From positions 1 through 64,000 of the forward strand of contig JAIEPX010000008.1 of assembly GCA_019748175.1 (NCBI GenBank): a DNA stretch of 64,000 bases, read 5' to 3'. This DNA is from Gammaproteobacteria bacterium (GTDB lineage Bacteria > Pseudomonadota > Gammaproteobacteria > JAIEPX01). The notes beneath the pieces were generated by a model, which was not told where the DNA came from, searched no databases, and saw only the letters and a program-made list of their open reading frames with translations. This document shows positions 16,309 to 25,042 of this stretch, in pieces. A program made the translations under genes and the position numbers. Every line of letters starts with the position of its first letter. The first letter of the stretch is position 1.

Positions 16309-18801
16309 GTGAGCCTTGTTGAAACAGTGGATATTACTATGTCTAAAACCTATCAATTCTATTTGCCCTCAATCTCCTGCATTAATTGTGTCTCTGGTGT
16401 CAAAAAGGCACTTGAACGCATAAAGGTCGAAAAACCCGAGCTTTATATAATTGATTACTCTGTGGATTTTTCAATAAAGACCGGCACTATAACCGTCAAT
16501 GATGAGTCATTAGATGACTTTATGGTGCGTAAAATTGTCAAAGAAGCGTTGGAGAACAGAGGTAATGATGTGGAAAGTTTTATACTCGATCCAAAAGTTG
16601 TAGAAGAATTGAGAAGAAAGCGCATTCGCAAGCATTTCACTAAAGGTTTGACAGGCTTGGTTTCTGGTGTGCTCATTATGGCGCTGATGATGTCTGGAAT
16701 TCCAATACCGTTTTTTGCAATGATCGCAATAATTGCGTCGGGCTCATTACTTACTCTGGTTATCGGATTCGACTCTTATTGGGCTGCTGCCAAAAATTTA
16801 TTTAGTCGTGGGCAATTGACAATGGATACATTGTTCACAGTGAGCTCCCTCACGGTTATAGGCGCTTCAATAGCGAGTATATTTTTACCCTGGTCACCCA
16901 TGATCATAGAATCCGGGTTGTTAATTTTGGGGTTCCGTCAGTTAGGCGATGCGTTGATGGAATCTTTGGAAAAAAAAGCGGCTTTGGGGGTTGTGTTTAC
17001 TGATCGTGCTATTAAAAAAGTAATGAAGAGAATAGGTGATAGCTGGGAACAGGCTAAATCTAGTGGCTTGCAAGTAGGGGATATCATTCAAGTGATGAGT
17101 GGCGAAGTCATTCCAGTGGATGGCACTTGCGAATCTGATAGTACCTACATACACGCCACTATCAAAACGGGAGAGCCCCTTCCTGTGCCAATTCAAAAAG
17201 GAGAAGAAATTTTAGCGGGCATGATCGTACCTAAAGAGGTTCCTTTTATCATCCTCAGAGTCGATAGAATTGTTTCTCAATCCAATCTAGCTCGTCTTGC
17301 AAATAAAGTAGAACATGCAAGGGCAGAGCAGGCGCCATTGTTGGATGCCACAGTTAATATTATGCAGTATTTTATTCCTGGCGTATTTTTGTTAGCGATA
17401 ACTTCAGGAGTTCTGGTTGGTGTTTTTTTCACTACCGCTCATGCAATAATGTGCATGATTTCTATTTTAGTTTCACTGTGTCCCTGTATTTTAGGCCTAA
17501 TTGCTCCACGCGCTCTCAAAATGGGGCTGTCCAAAGCCATTGATCATGGAATCCAATTTAAAAGTGAAAAACACTTACAGCTTGCTCAAGAGATTGATGT
17601 GGTGTTTTTTGATATGCATGGCACTCTTACCAAGGGGAAACCCGAGGTGACTTCTTTTAATTTATATTTGGATTCAAGTCCTTTACCTAAAAATTTTTTT
17701 AGCATCTTGGCCGAAATTGAAAAAGACTTTACTCATCCCATTGCAAAAGTTATTCGTCAGTATGCTTTATCGAAGTCTGAGGGTTTTGAGGGTGTCACTG
17801 TTATCAAGTTTCCACAAAAGCATCACTCTGGAGTATCCGCGATTATGGATGATGAAAAATATTGTGTTGGAAATCGAGATTTTATTGCAATGAATTATCC
17901 TGGCCTGGTTGATGTAATTCAAGTGCCCACATCTGGTTTTGAGCATGTGATTTATGTCGTCAAAAATGGAATCTTACTTTCTCATATTAAAATAAGAGAC
18001 CCGCTACGCGAAGATGCAAAGTTTGTCGTCCAAGAATTACAAAAACAAGGTAAGACGGTTGGCATCATATCGGGAGCTGCTCAAGAAACTGTTGAGCGTT
18101 GCGCAAGCGAATTAGGTATTCAGCATCACGTGTACGGCGGCAAAAATTCCGAGGAAAAATCTAGTATTATTGAGAATTTACAATCACAGAATAAAAAAGT
18201 TGCGATGGTGGGAGATTCTGAGAACGATACGTTGCCAATTAGTCGCTGTACGTTAGGAATAGCAGTAAAATCCGAATCATATCATCAAACCACCTTAGAT
18301 GAGGCGGGCGCGACAATTGAAAATGCCTCTTTACTGCCGGTGCTTGCTGCGTTTGCTGTTTCCCAGCAAACAGTTGAGAGCATCGTTGATAATCTGATGT
18401 TGAGCCTCACTTATAATACTGTTATGTCGTTGGTTTGTGGTGGTGTGTTGTTGCCTGTGGCTGGGTTTGTATTAAATCCAGTGGTGGGTGCAGGGTTAAT
18501 GGTCGCTTCTGCCGTGCTGATACTTCTTAATCAGTATCGACTCTCTCTCCAAGAGTTCCCTTACCAAAGTCGTTATTCGCAATTAATGGACAGTCTTGCT
18601 CGGAAAAAGAAATGCACTACTAGCTACGGTTCAATGGCGCAGCACTTCCCTAGGCGAAGTGTTGAGCCTAACGAGTTAATCAAAGAAGCATTAGGGAGCT
18701 CAAGTCTGCCTTCTTTGCCTAAAACAGTGGTTAGCTCCTTTCCTTCGTGCTTAGTTAAAGATGATGACGAAGTACCGCCGATTAGCCTCTACGCCTCATA
18801 A
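16309..18801 (+). CDS. P1B-type (heavy-metal) ATPase with altered DKTGT motif
   Basis: 830 residues. The N-terminal HMA-like domain has C-I-N-C (C24, C27). The membrane metal site is CPC (391-393). Other P-type motifs: TGE (287-289), HP (476-477), and a phosphorylation loop that reads D435-M-H-G-T-L-T instead of D-K-T-G-T-L-T. The hinge is GDSEND (635-640) where GDGxND is usual. The phosphorylated Asp remains, but the near-invariant Lys and Thr are gone, so transport may be altered or lost. CPC normally means Cu(I)/Ag(I) or Zn/Cd. About 90 C-terminal residues after the last helices are Ser/Pro-rich and unusual for the family. The GTG start is supported by AAAGGTAGG just upstream; ATG at 16339 is the alternative. 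Confidence 0.9.
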   Translation: MSLVETVDITMSKTYQFYLPSISCINCVSGVKKALERIKVEKPELYIIDYSVDFSIKTGTITVNDESLDDFMVRKIVKEALENRGNDVESFILDPKVVEELRRKRIRKHFTKGLTGLVSGVLIMALMMSGIPIPFFAMIAIIASGSLLTLVIGFDSYWAAAKNLFSRGQLTMDTLFTVSSLTVIGASIASIFLPWSPMIIESGLLILGFRQLGDALMESLEKKAALGVVFTDRAIKKVMKRIGDSWEQAKSSGLQVGDIIQVMSGEVIPVDGTCESDSTYIHATIKTGEPLPVPIQKGEEILAGMIVPKEVPFIILRVDRIVSQSNLARLANKVEHARAEQAPLLDATVNIMQYFIPGVFLLAITSGVLVGVFFTTAHAIMCMISILVSLCPCILGLIAPRALKMGLSKAIDHGIQFKSEKHLQLAQEIDVVFFDMHGTLTKGKPEVTSFNLYLDSSPLPKNFFSILAEIEKDFTHPIAKVIRQYALSKSEGFEGVTVIKFPQKHHSGVSAIMDDEKYCVGNRDFIAMNYPGLVDVIQVPTSGFEHVIYVVKNGILLSHIKIRDPLREDAKFVVQELQKQGKTVGIISGAAQETVERCASELGIQHHVYGGKNSEEKSSIIENLQSQNKKVAMVGDSENDTLPISRCTLGIAVKSESYHQTTLDEAGATIENASLLPVLAAFAVSQQTVESIVDNLMLSLTYNTVMSLVCGGVLLPVAGFVLNPVVGAGLMVASAVLILLNQYRLSLQEFPYQSRYSQLMDSLARKKKCTTSYGSMAQHFPRRSVEPNELIKEALGSSSLPSLPKTVVSSFPSCLVKDDDEVPPISLYAS

Positions 18802-18813
18802 ATGAGGAAATAA

Positions 18814-19056
18814 TTACCAGCGAGAAATTTCGTTAAAGTCTCTAATCCTGCTGGGCAGCATCAGCAACCTTTATCTCACTCTATCCGTTTTATCGCAGGG
18901 GCGTCACCATGATCAACTTCTCATACAGCTGATGCTTTGGATGAAGACAGGGTATCTAGGCAAACTGGAAAAGTTACAATCCCAGGACCAGGTGCTCAAA
19001 GAGGTAGTGGTTCTGGTGGTAGAAGGGGCGGGCCAGGTCAATGTGTTATGTTATAA
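18814..19056 (+). pseudogene. Decayed gene tail ending in a CaaX box
   Basis: Directly after the ATPase stop, in the same frame, a coding-like stretch reads NFVKVSNPAGQHQQPLSHSI..., hits TGA at 18910-18912, continues ADALDEDRVSRQTGKVTIPG and ends GRRGGPGQCVML-stop at 19056. No start codon or ribosome site is visible. The Gly/Pro/Arg-rich disordered tail closing on Cys-Val-Met-Leu has the form of a prenylated C terminus. Read as the remnant of an effector-like gene. Confidence 0.4.
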
Positions 19057-19061
19057 TGAAC

Positions 19062-19095
19062 GGCGTCGTGTCTTGAGTTGTGATAGGTTTCGCGT
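19062..19095 (+). repeat. Family A repeat
   Basis: GGCGTCGTGTCTTGAGTTGT followed by GATAGGTTTCGCG; only part of an inverse arm follows (TCAAGACTTGACGACC). It lies just upstream of the promoter at 19124. Confidence 0.8.
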
Positions 19096-19123
19096 TTTCA
19101 AGACTTGACGACCTAGGCACATA

Positions 19124-19152
19124 TTGTAATTATCAAAAATTCATGTTATACT
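19124..19152 (+). promoter_or_regulatory. Promoter of the pentapeptide-like gene
   Basis: -35 TTGTAA (19124-19129), 17-bp spacer, -10 TATACT (19147-19152), predicting a start near 19159 and a leader of about 26 nt before the ATG at 19185. Confidence 0.6.
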
Positions 19153-19184
19153 CACATAAATATAATTACATTGGGCTTATTTTT

Positions 19185-20780
19185 ATGAAGTCGCGACTGG
19201 CTATTGAAGAAATTATAAGAAATCAAAATAATTCACGGTATGATGACTATCGTTATAACGGTCGACTGAATGTTGCAGAATGTTTAGAAAGCTGTGGTAT
19301 TAAAAGTCGTGATGGATTTTACCATATTGAACGATACACTTTTAGCGCTGCTGATTATAGTCAGCTTGATTTCTTTGATATTTCATTCAAAGATAGTTCC
19401 TTCCAAACGAGTCTTCACGGTGCTGTATTTGATGGCTGTAAATTTAGTTCCTTACCCAGGAATCTAGATGGTACGCATTTTATTAATATGTTCATACCTG
19501 ATTCAGGCAATTCTCCTTCTTTCGTTGGCGCTCGTTTTACAAACTGCACATCAAGTGGTTTTAGAGGGGGAGATTTCACGCAAGCCTTAATTGAAAGTGA
19601 TGGAAAATCACTCGGACAATTTTTTAAAATGCCAAAAGCAAGTTTCGGCTTTCAAGAATGTAACTTTGATGGTGCTGTTATCAAGCAGCAATATCTGAAC
19701 ACTCGTCTTGTGGTATCGAGTATGCGAAATGCAACTATTGAAGATTCTGTGTTATACAATACAGGGATTTTTGGTCCTATCTACGGATCACGTTTTTATA
19801 ATGTTAGCGTTTTTATTCCTGATGAAAAAGCTGTAGAATTTCATGATCGCCAAACAATAATTGATTTGGCGAGATTTCAAAATAATACGATAAGCAACTG
19901 TCATTTAGAATATTCCACTTTTTTATTACCTCAGGATTCAGTTGAATTTCAAGGTAATTCATTCGTTGACACGTCTTTTGCCTGTGCCGGATTTGTTGGT
20001 CCTGTTGGTTATGCTGGAAGAGAGAGGATCCAACATATATTCGAATCTCAAAGTCATGGTGCTTTGATGCGAAGTAACAAATATGACGACGATCACTATT
20101 TTGGCTATCCGTGTGTTAAATATAGCAGTATCGTTCCTTTCTGGAATATTGCATTACCTGTGATAGCAGTTGTTGTTTCGTTAGTGTTATTGGCAGGAGT
20201 CTCACTTGGTTCAATAAAGTTAACGAGAGCATTGAAAAGACGCCAAGAAATTATAGATCAGCAATTATTACTGTCCGCTTTCAGAAATTTGGTTAATGAA
20301 AAACAATATCTCTCAAGGAATTTAACTAACATTTTAAATTTTCAATCCGGAATGATTAAATATTTAAGAAATTACTTTGTGCAATATAATATAGAGCATG
20401 GTACTTATCCTAGCGCCGATACGGTAGGATTATTGCTAAATGGTTATGAGGTTCTAAATTTACACAATCCGAATTTACGTTATCACGCAGAAATTTTAAG
20501 TCAGAGAATTCGATTGATTCGTCAAATGGATATACCTGAGACGGAAAGAGAATATTTAGCGGCTTCAGCACCCGATTTACAATTAATACCTTCTGATCAA
20601 GAGCCATCATTACCTTCTAGAATGCATCGATGGGGAATGCGTCGCATTTCTGATGTTCGATCAAGACTGTTTTTTTCATCTCAAGAAGGGCATTCCGAAC
20701 CTGATGAGGCAGAAAATTTATTTGACTCCAGAAATAATACGAGTGATAAATTAGTGCCGTTACTCCCGATGACTCTTTGA
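19185..20780 (+). CDS. Pentapeptide-like membrane protein
   Basis: 531 residues from ATG 19185; the frame opens earlier, but that part is repeat and promoter. Residues about 60-280 carry pentapeptide-like pieces (FDGCKFSSL, VGARFTNC, FQECNFDGAVI, MRNATIEDS), the beta-helix type A(D/N)LXX pattern in loose form. A single strong membrane helix follows (IALPVIAVVVSLVLLAGVSL, about residue 325-345) with a basic flank (KLTRALKRRQE), then a cytosolic helical region and a charged, Ser-rich tail. Function unknown; a one-helix protein with a beta-helical outer part would suit surface or host-membrane placement. Codon usage is like its neighbours. Confidence 0.72.
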   Translation: MKSRLAIEEIIRNQNNSRYDDYRYNGRLNVAECLESCGIKSRDGFYHIERYTFSAADYSQLDFFDISFKDSSFQTSLHGAVFDGCKFSSLPRNLDGTHFINMFIPDSGNSPSFVGARFTNCTSSGFRGGDFTQALIESDGKSLGQFFKMPKASFGFQECNFDGAVIKQQYLNTRLVVSSMRNATIEDSVLYNTGIFGPIYGSRFYNVSVFIPDEKAVEFHDRQTIIDLARFQNNTISNCHLEYSTFLLPQDSVEFQGNSFVDTSFACAGFVGPVGYAGRERIQHIFESQSHGALMRSNKYDDDHYFGYPCVKYSSIVPFWNIALPVIAVVVSLVLLAGVSLGSIKLTRALKRRQEIIDQQLLLSAFRNLVNEKQYLSRNLTNILNFQSGMIKYLRNYFVQYNIEHGTYPSADTVGLLLNGYEVLNLHNPNLRYHAEILSQRIRLIRQMDIPETEREYLAASAPDLQLIPSDQEPSLPSRMHRWGMRRISDVRSRLFFSSQEGHSEPDEAENLFDSRNNTSDKLVPLLPMTL

Positions 20781-20881
20781 GTGTAAAGGAATTGTTTAAA
20801 CGAGGTCCGTAATTGATGTACAAGCAAAACGAAGTTGTCATCGATGCATTCTAAGCGGCGATGATAATCGCTCTAATCATT

Positions 20882-22705
20882 TTACTTGTTTTTCAAATCA
20901 AGATGATCATTTGCATTTGAGCGAGTAACTGGCAAGGCAGGGCAAGTTCCGTACAAACGACGATAAAACCAGCTAGCACTATTACAGGCAACATTGGTAA
21001 TAATATTGCCACAAACTTTACCTACCACTGCGCCAGCACAACTGCTAGCAAACTCTAAAGACCGCTGTTTTACCTCAGGAATCGAAGCTGGATAGTATAA
21101 AGTCCAACCGATGACATTTTGTAATATTGGAATTGCTGCTAGACAAGCTATTTCAGTTTCAAAACCTAATTCAGATATCATGTCAATCATGATTAATAAA
21201 ATATTACTGGGTAATCTGGAATTAATATAGCCATCACCTAAAAGGAGGCTATATTTCACTAAGGCAGCAGTTGAATAAGACGTAGTTCGTCGTTTATAAA
21301 GGGTATTCCCACTTGATATGAGTGCAGACGGAGCCATGGCGCAAAACAAATAATCTTTGAAGTGTAGATAGTTTAATTGTGAGTTGAGTTCTTGTATTGG
21401 TAATTGCTTGATAGATTCACTGAAATCTTTAGAGGGAATAAGCTCTAAATGAAGATGGTTATCAGCTTCGAGGACTGTTTGAAAAACCAAGTCCTCTTTT
21501 TGTGTGCATTGTATTTTATGAGACTGTAAATGATTTCGCCATAGTTCTGATTGGTGGTCTAAAAATTGGCGAAAAATATTAATCAGCGGTGCAAACTTGT
21601 CACCGAATGTAATGACATCTGATGCGCGTATTCCTGGTCTATTAAGATTAGTTAGTAGCGTGTACGAAGAGCGACCTTCGATAAGATTAGGAAAGGGTGA
21701 CATTTGTACTAAATATGAATAGACATCTGGATGAATATTGGGCATTCGAACGAGGGCTACGCTATTTACAGTTGCAGTTGCCATATATTCCACTAACTCT
21801 ACGCCTGTACTTAAAATGGGAATGGTTGTATCCGCAGACGAACATGGTCGTAAATGATCAGTTAAATTTGCTAAGTCTGAGGCTTCGCCCGAAGCTAATA
21901 CATTGTTCAATGTTGAGCGAATTTTACGCCAATCCCACCACCATAATTCATTCAGAACAAGAATCAATGTAGGCTTTTGTAATCGAGCTTGCTCTGTTTT
22001 AATTTGACAAACTGTAGCGGCAATATTTGCCATTATGCGATGATTGGGTAAGCGAAAACTCCAATGCATACCATAAGTCACCATGACATTCATTTTTCCT
22101 TGTGCAACACTTTCCACAATTGCAGGGACTCCCGGTGCGATAGTTTGCACTATTCTACCGTAGTCAGTGTTGCGGAATAATTCTCGAATTGATTTTAGTG
22201 TGGCAATTGGAGTAAAGATCTGCCTTCCAAATTTTCTCGTCATTAGGTCATCTACTAAAACTTTTCCTGTCCCTGTCGTGATAAACATACCAAAACCATT
22301 ATCAGGTGCAACAAACAAATCTGTCTTTAAAGTAGCAACGCCCTTAGTGTAGCGAGCCCCAGCAAGAGTGAGTTGAACATGTTGGAACAATTCAGGAAAT
22401 CTTACAAGTGCTTCTTCTTTTACAAAGCGAATTTTTGGATGCCAACTTTGTAATGCATGGTTCGCCTTTAGGTCTACGCTAGACATAGCAAATAGTGTGC
22501 TCACTTTATCTGCTGATGCTTCGGAATATATCACTTCAAAATTATTTTTATAGCCTAGTTCAAGATAGCGTTGAATTGTGAAATAAGCATTTACTTGATT
22601 ACCAAAACCCGCATCATCTGGAATATAAACGCGTATGATCGGAAGTTTGGAAAATACTCGTTCGACTATTGCAAGTTCAGCTGCGGTATGTTTTTCGGTG
22701 CACAT
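20882..22705 (-). CDS. Large hypothetical protein, possibly Rossmann/glycosyltransferase-like at N terminus
   Basis: 607 residues from the ATG at 22705 (a TTG at 22720 is in frame). The N-terminal third alternates strands and helices, beginning IIRVYIPDDAGFGNQVNAYF with a small-residue turn, then FEVIYSEASADKV, reminiscent of a nucleotide-sugar-binding Rossmann half but without a diagnostic motif. Around residue 260-275 is LILVLNELWWWDWRK. No signal peptide; the C-terminal part has a moderately hydrophobic patch (CLAAIPILQNVIGWTLYY). No family I can name. Convergent with the pentapeptide-like gene. Confidence 0.65.
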   Translation of the reverse strand: MCTEKHTAAELAIVERVFSKLPIIRVYIPDDAGFGNQVNAYFTIQRYLELGYKNNFEVIYSEASADKVSTLFAMSSVDLKANHALQSWHPKIRFVKEEALVRFPELFQHVQLTLAGARYTKGVATLKTDLFVAPDNGFGMFITTGTGKVLVDDLMTRKFGRQIFTPIATLKSIRELFRNTDYGRIVQTIAPGVPAIVESVAQGKMNVMVTYGMHWSFRLPNHRIMANIAATVCQIKTEQARLQKPTLILVLNELWWWDWRKIRSTLNNVLASGEASDLANLTDHLRPCSSADTTIPILSTGVELVEYMATATVNSVALVRMPNIHPDVYSYLVQMSPFPNLIEGRSSYTLLTNLNRPGIRASDVITFGDKFAPLINIFRQFLDHQSELWRNHLQSHKIQCTQKEDLVFQTVLEADNHLHLELIPSKDFSESIKQLPIQELNSQLNYLHFKDYLFCAMAPSALISSGNTLYKRRTTSYSTAALVKYSLLLGDGYINSRLPSNILLIMIDMISELGFETEIACLAAIPILQNVIGWTLYYPASIPEVKQRSLEFASSCAGAVVGKVCGNIITNVACNSASWFYRRLYGTCPALPVTRSNANDHLDLKNK

Positions 22706-22913
22706 TGTTAGATATCTCAAGGGGTAAAAATAACATGATTAGGTTACATGGCGATAAACACCTTCATATGCGTTCATATATTTCACTGTGTTATAGTTGA
22801 TCAATTCAACACGTTCTATTGGCTACAAAATATATCACAAAAACGCTATATAAACAAGCTTTTCGTCGGGTTCATTATCACCCAAATGCTTGCTAGTCGA
22901 AGACCAGGTCCTC

Positions 22914-24419
22914 TTAACAACATCGTGATTGGAATGACGATGAACTTGATCCTGTAACATCTTTCCAGCGTTTTTTTTCTGGCTCTGGCGCTATATTTAA
23001 TTCTGGATTGAGAACTGGGTGACCTTTTATGCTTTTCGCAAGCGCTACTGCTTTATCAAACAAATTAAAAGTTTCCAACATCGATGCATCCTTCCATATC
23101 CCTTTTTTTATTTCAATTTCATCCATCATGGACTCCAGCCCACCATTTTCTAAATTCGTATCTTGACTAAAAATTCTAATAATAGCTAAATATACTCTTG
23201 TCTTCTCTCTAGATGTGTCATCAGGTGTGCTTTTTAGGAATTCAATAAGAAAATCGATATTAATCTCATCTAGAGATGATCTTGTTTTATTTTCTGTATT
23301 TAAAAAACCAAAATTATCCAAATAAAAATTTAAAAACACTGTCAGGCATTCACTGGCAGATAAAAAATTAACTGCCGAGTTTTTAGTGAGTTCATTAATG
23401 GCATGGATTAAAGATATGAATCCAGTTGCAATATTTATAATATCCTTTTCTATAAAGTCATCTTTACGGATATGTGTGCACGATTGTAAAGCTTCCGTAT
23501 AACATGTTATCGCTTCTATAAATTGACGTTTTTTTGCATGATCTTTTCCAATTGCGAGCTGACATTCACAAGTGCATCGAAAGTCATCTATGATGTGATT
23601 CATAATATTACGGCAGCCCACGAGTGCTTTAGCGAACTCTTTTTTCTCCATCAGCTCACGGATAAGCACACGCTTTGGACCGTCATCAGCAATATATTCA
23701 AACGTGTGAAGTTTAGTTTCTTTGGGCTGTTTAGCAAAATTAATTCGTGGGGATCGAGAGGCTTTTGCTGCTGGTGGCATTGATGTAGGGAATTGCGGAA
23801 CTGCAGCTGGAGCTGGAGGCGGCGCTTTTTTAGGCGGAGGCTGCTCTTCTTCAGCGGGGCTCTCAATCTTTACATTGGCTGCGAATACTTTTAACGCTAA
23901 TGTATATAACGCAAAAGATTTAGTCACAACGGGATCATTGCTGGATAGTTTATGATTTTTTTCAGTCGCCAAATCTTTGTGGAATAATGATATGACTGCC
24001 AAATAATTTTTAAGTCGCTCTTTTTGAGGCTCTGATGGCGCATTCTTTGACAATAGTGTTAAAGGGCCATCGATTTGCAGCTCGAGCGCATCTAGTTCAG
24101 GTAATCTTTGAGTTGTTTTATTTAAAATTTTAAAGCTATCCACATAAAAAGTTAAAAACTTTTCCAGCGCATCCACAACTTGAGACCAATCTGAAGTCGA
24201 ATGAAGTAGTTGATTAATCCCTTTGAGTGAAGCCTCTAGCGCATCTCGGATACTCGTATTGACTTCTTCGGTCACTTCTGCCTTTTCGATAGATCTCAAT
24301 AAAAACAAAGATTTTTGATAATAATCGAGAGCTGACAGAATATTCTTAACACCCTGCTTAGCAATGATCTTATTGCCCCAATCAAATTTATTTTTAGCTT
24401 CGATTCTATTGTCTTGCAT
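22914..24419 (-). CDS. Internally duplicated helical protein ending in Cys-Cys
   Basis: 501 residues. Two related helical halves: residues about 15-190 and 285-470. Matching segments are LEKFLTFYVDSFKILN with LTVFLNFYLDNFGFLN, LKNYLAVISLFHKDLATEK with TRVYLAIIRIFSQDTNLE, and a TPR-like YYQKSLFLL with CYTEALQSC. They are joined by a Pro-rich linker (PPPKKAPPPAPAAVPQFP, about 196-215). The C terminus is SSSSSFQSRCC: two terminal cysteines after a Ser-rich tail, as in Rab GTPases that are digeranylgeranylated, though fatty acylation is also possible. No signal peptide. Effector-like; function unknown. Confidence 0.72.
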   Translation of the reverse strand: MQDNRIEAKNKFDWGNKIIAKQGVKNILSALDYYQKSLFLLRSIEKAEVTEEVNTSIRDALEASLKGINQLLHSTSDWSQVVDALEKFLTFYVDSFKILNKTTQRLPELDALELQIDGPLTLLSKNAPSEPQKERLKNYLAVISLFHKDLATEKNHKLSSNDPVVTKSFALYTLALKVFAANVKIESPAEEEQPPPKKAPPPAPAAVPQFPTSMPPAAKASRSPRINFAKQPKETKLHTFEYIADDGPKRVLIRELMEKKEFAKALVGCRNIMNHIIDDFRCTCECQLAIGKDHAKKRQFIEAITCYTEALQSCTHIRKDDFIEKDIINIATGFISLIHAINELTKNSAVNFLSASECLTVFLNFYLDNFGFLNTENKTRSSLDEINIDFLIEFLKSTPDDTSREKTRVYLAIIRIFSQDTNLENGGLESMMDEIEIKKGIWKDASMLETFNLFDKAVALAKSIKGHPVLNPELNIAPEPEKKRWKDVTGSSSSSFQSRCC

Positions 24420-24495
24420 TTACAAACTACGCCTCCCTCTTGGTGGCTTCTCATAGCCAATAATTTTTTCGACTTCTAGTGACAGTGACATCATT

Positions 24496-24877
24496 ATGAT
24501 GAAGACTCCTGCAACTGCCATTCCATTATCGAAATATTACACAATATATGTGTTAGATGCACTAGTCACGACGATAATTGAGAAGTCATCGCCTGATATT
24601 GTCAATGCTTTAATTTACATAGCCATACAAAAATAAGCTTACCAATTCAAAAATAACGCCTGGTGATTTAATTAGTAGAGAATCGTTATCAAGTAAAATC
24701 ACGGCTTGTTACGCTAATGCACATGCAGAAAGATACTTTTATAATTTAGTAAAAGAGGGTTTTGACCTCATGAGAGAACTAACTGATTGGCCAATGGGAT
24801 ATAATATTGACGCTAACTCACGAAAAAAAAGGCAAAAGGCAAGGAAAAATATTAACAAGTTTTACAGCAGGTCTTGA
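24496..24877 (+). pseudogene. Frameshifted small gene
   Basis: Frame one starts ATG 24496 and reads MMKTPATAIPLSKYYTIYVL...DIVNALIYIAIQK, stopping at 24634. A second frame offset by one base, open from 24623, continues KNKLTNSKITPGDLISRESL...RYFYNLVKEGFDLMRELTDW and ends at TGA 24875. The junction is the A-rich CAAAAATAAG. Together they look like a single protein of about 125 residues broken by a 1-base change. Family unknown. The rest of the 24420-25042 spacer shows no gene. Confidence 0.4.
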
Positions 24878-25042
24878 GTCCAGTTTGAACCTACTCTGCA
24901 ATTAAGTACTGCATCTGGGACAACTTAAGACTCAACGCTCTAAGTATTCTAAGTTCTCTTCAAAAAAAGTGTCTTTGAAATTTCTATACTTTTATATTCT
25001 TACATCAGATAATGTCTTAAATGAGATAAGGCGAGGGTTAAT

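Noticed and set aside
19080-19184. Longer N terminus for the pentapeptide-like protein
   Set aside because: The first 35 codons come from the family A repeat and the promoter region; the promoter at 19124-19152 would lie inside the gene.
23523-23955. Overlapping plus-strand frames inside the Cys-Cys protein gene
   Set aside because: Antisense shadows over the proline/alanine-rich linker; no ribosome site and biased composition.
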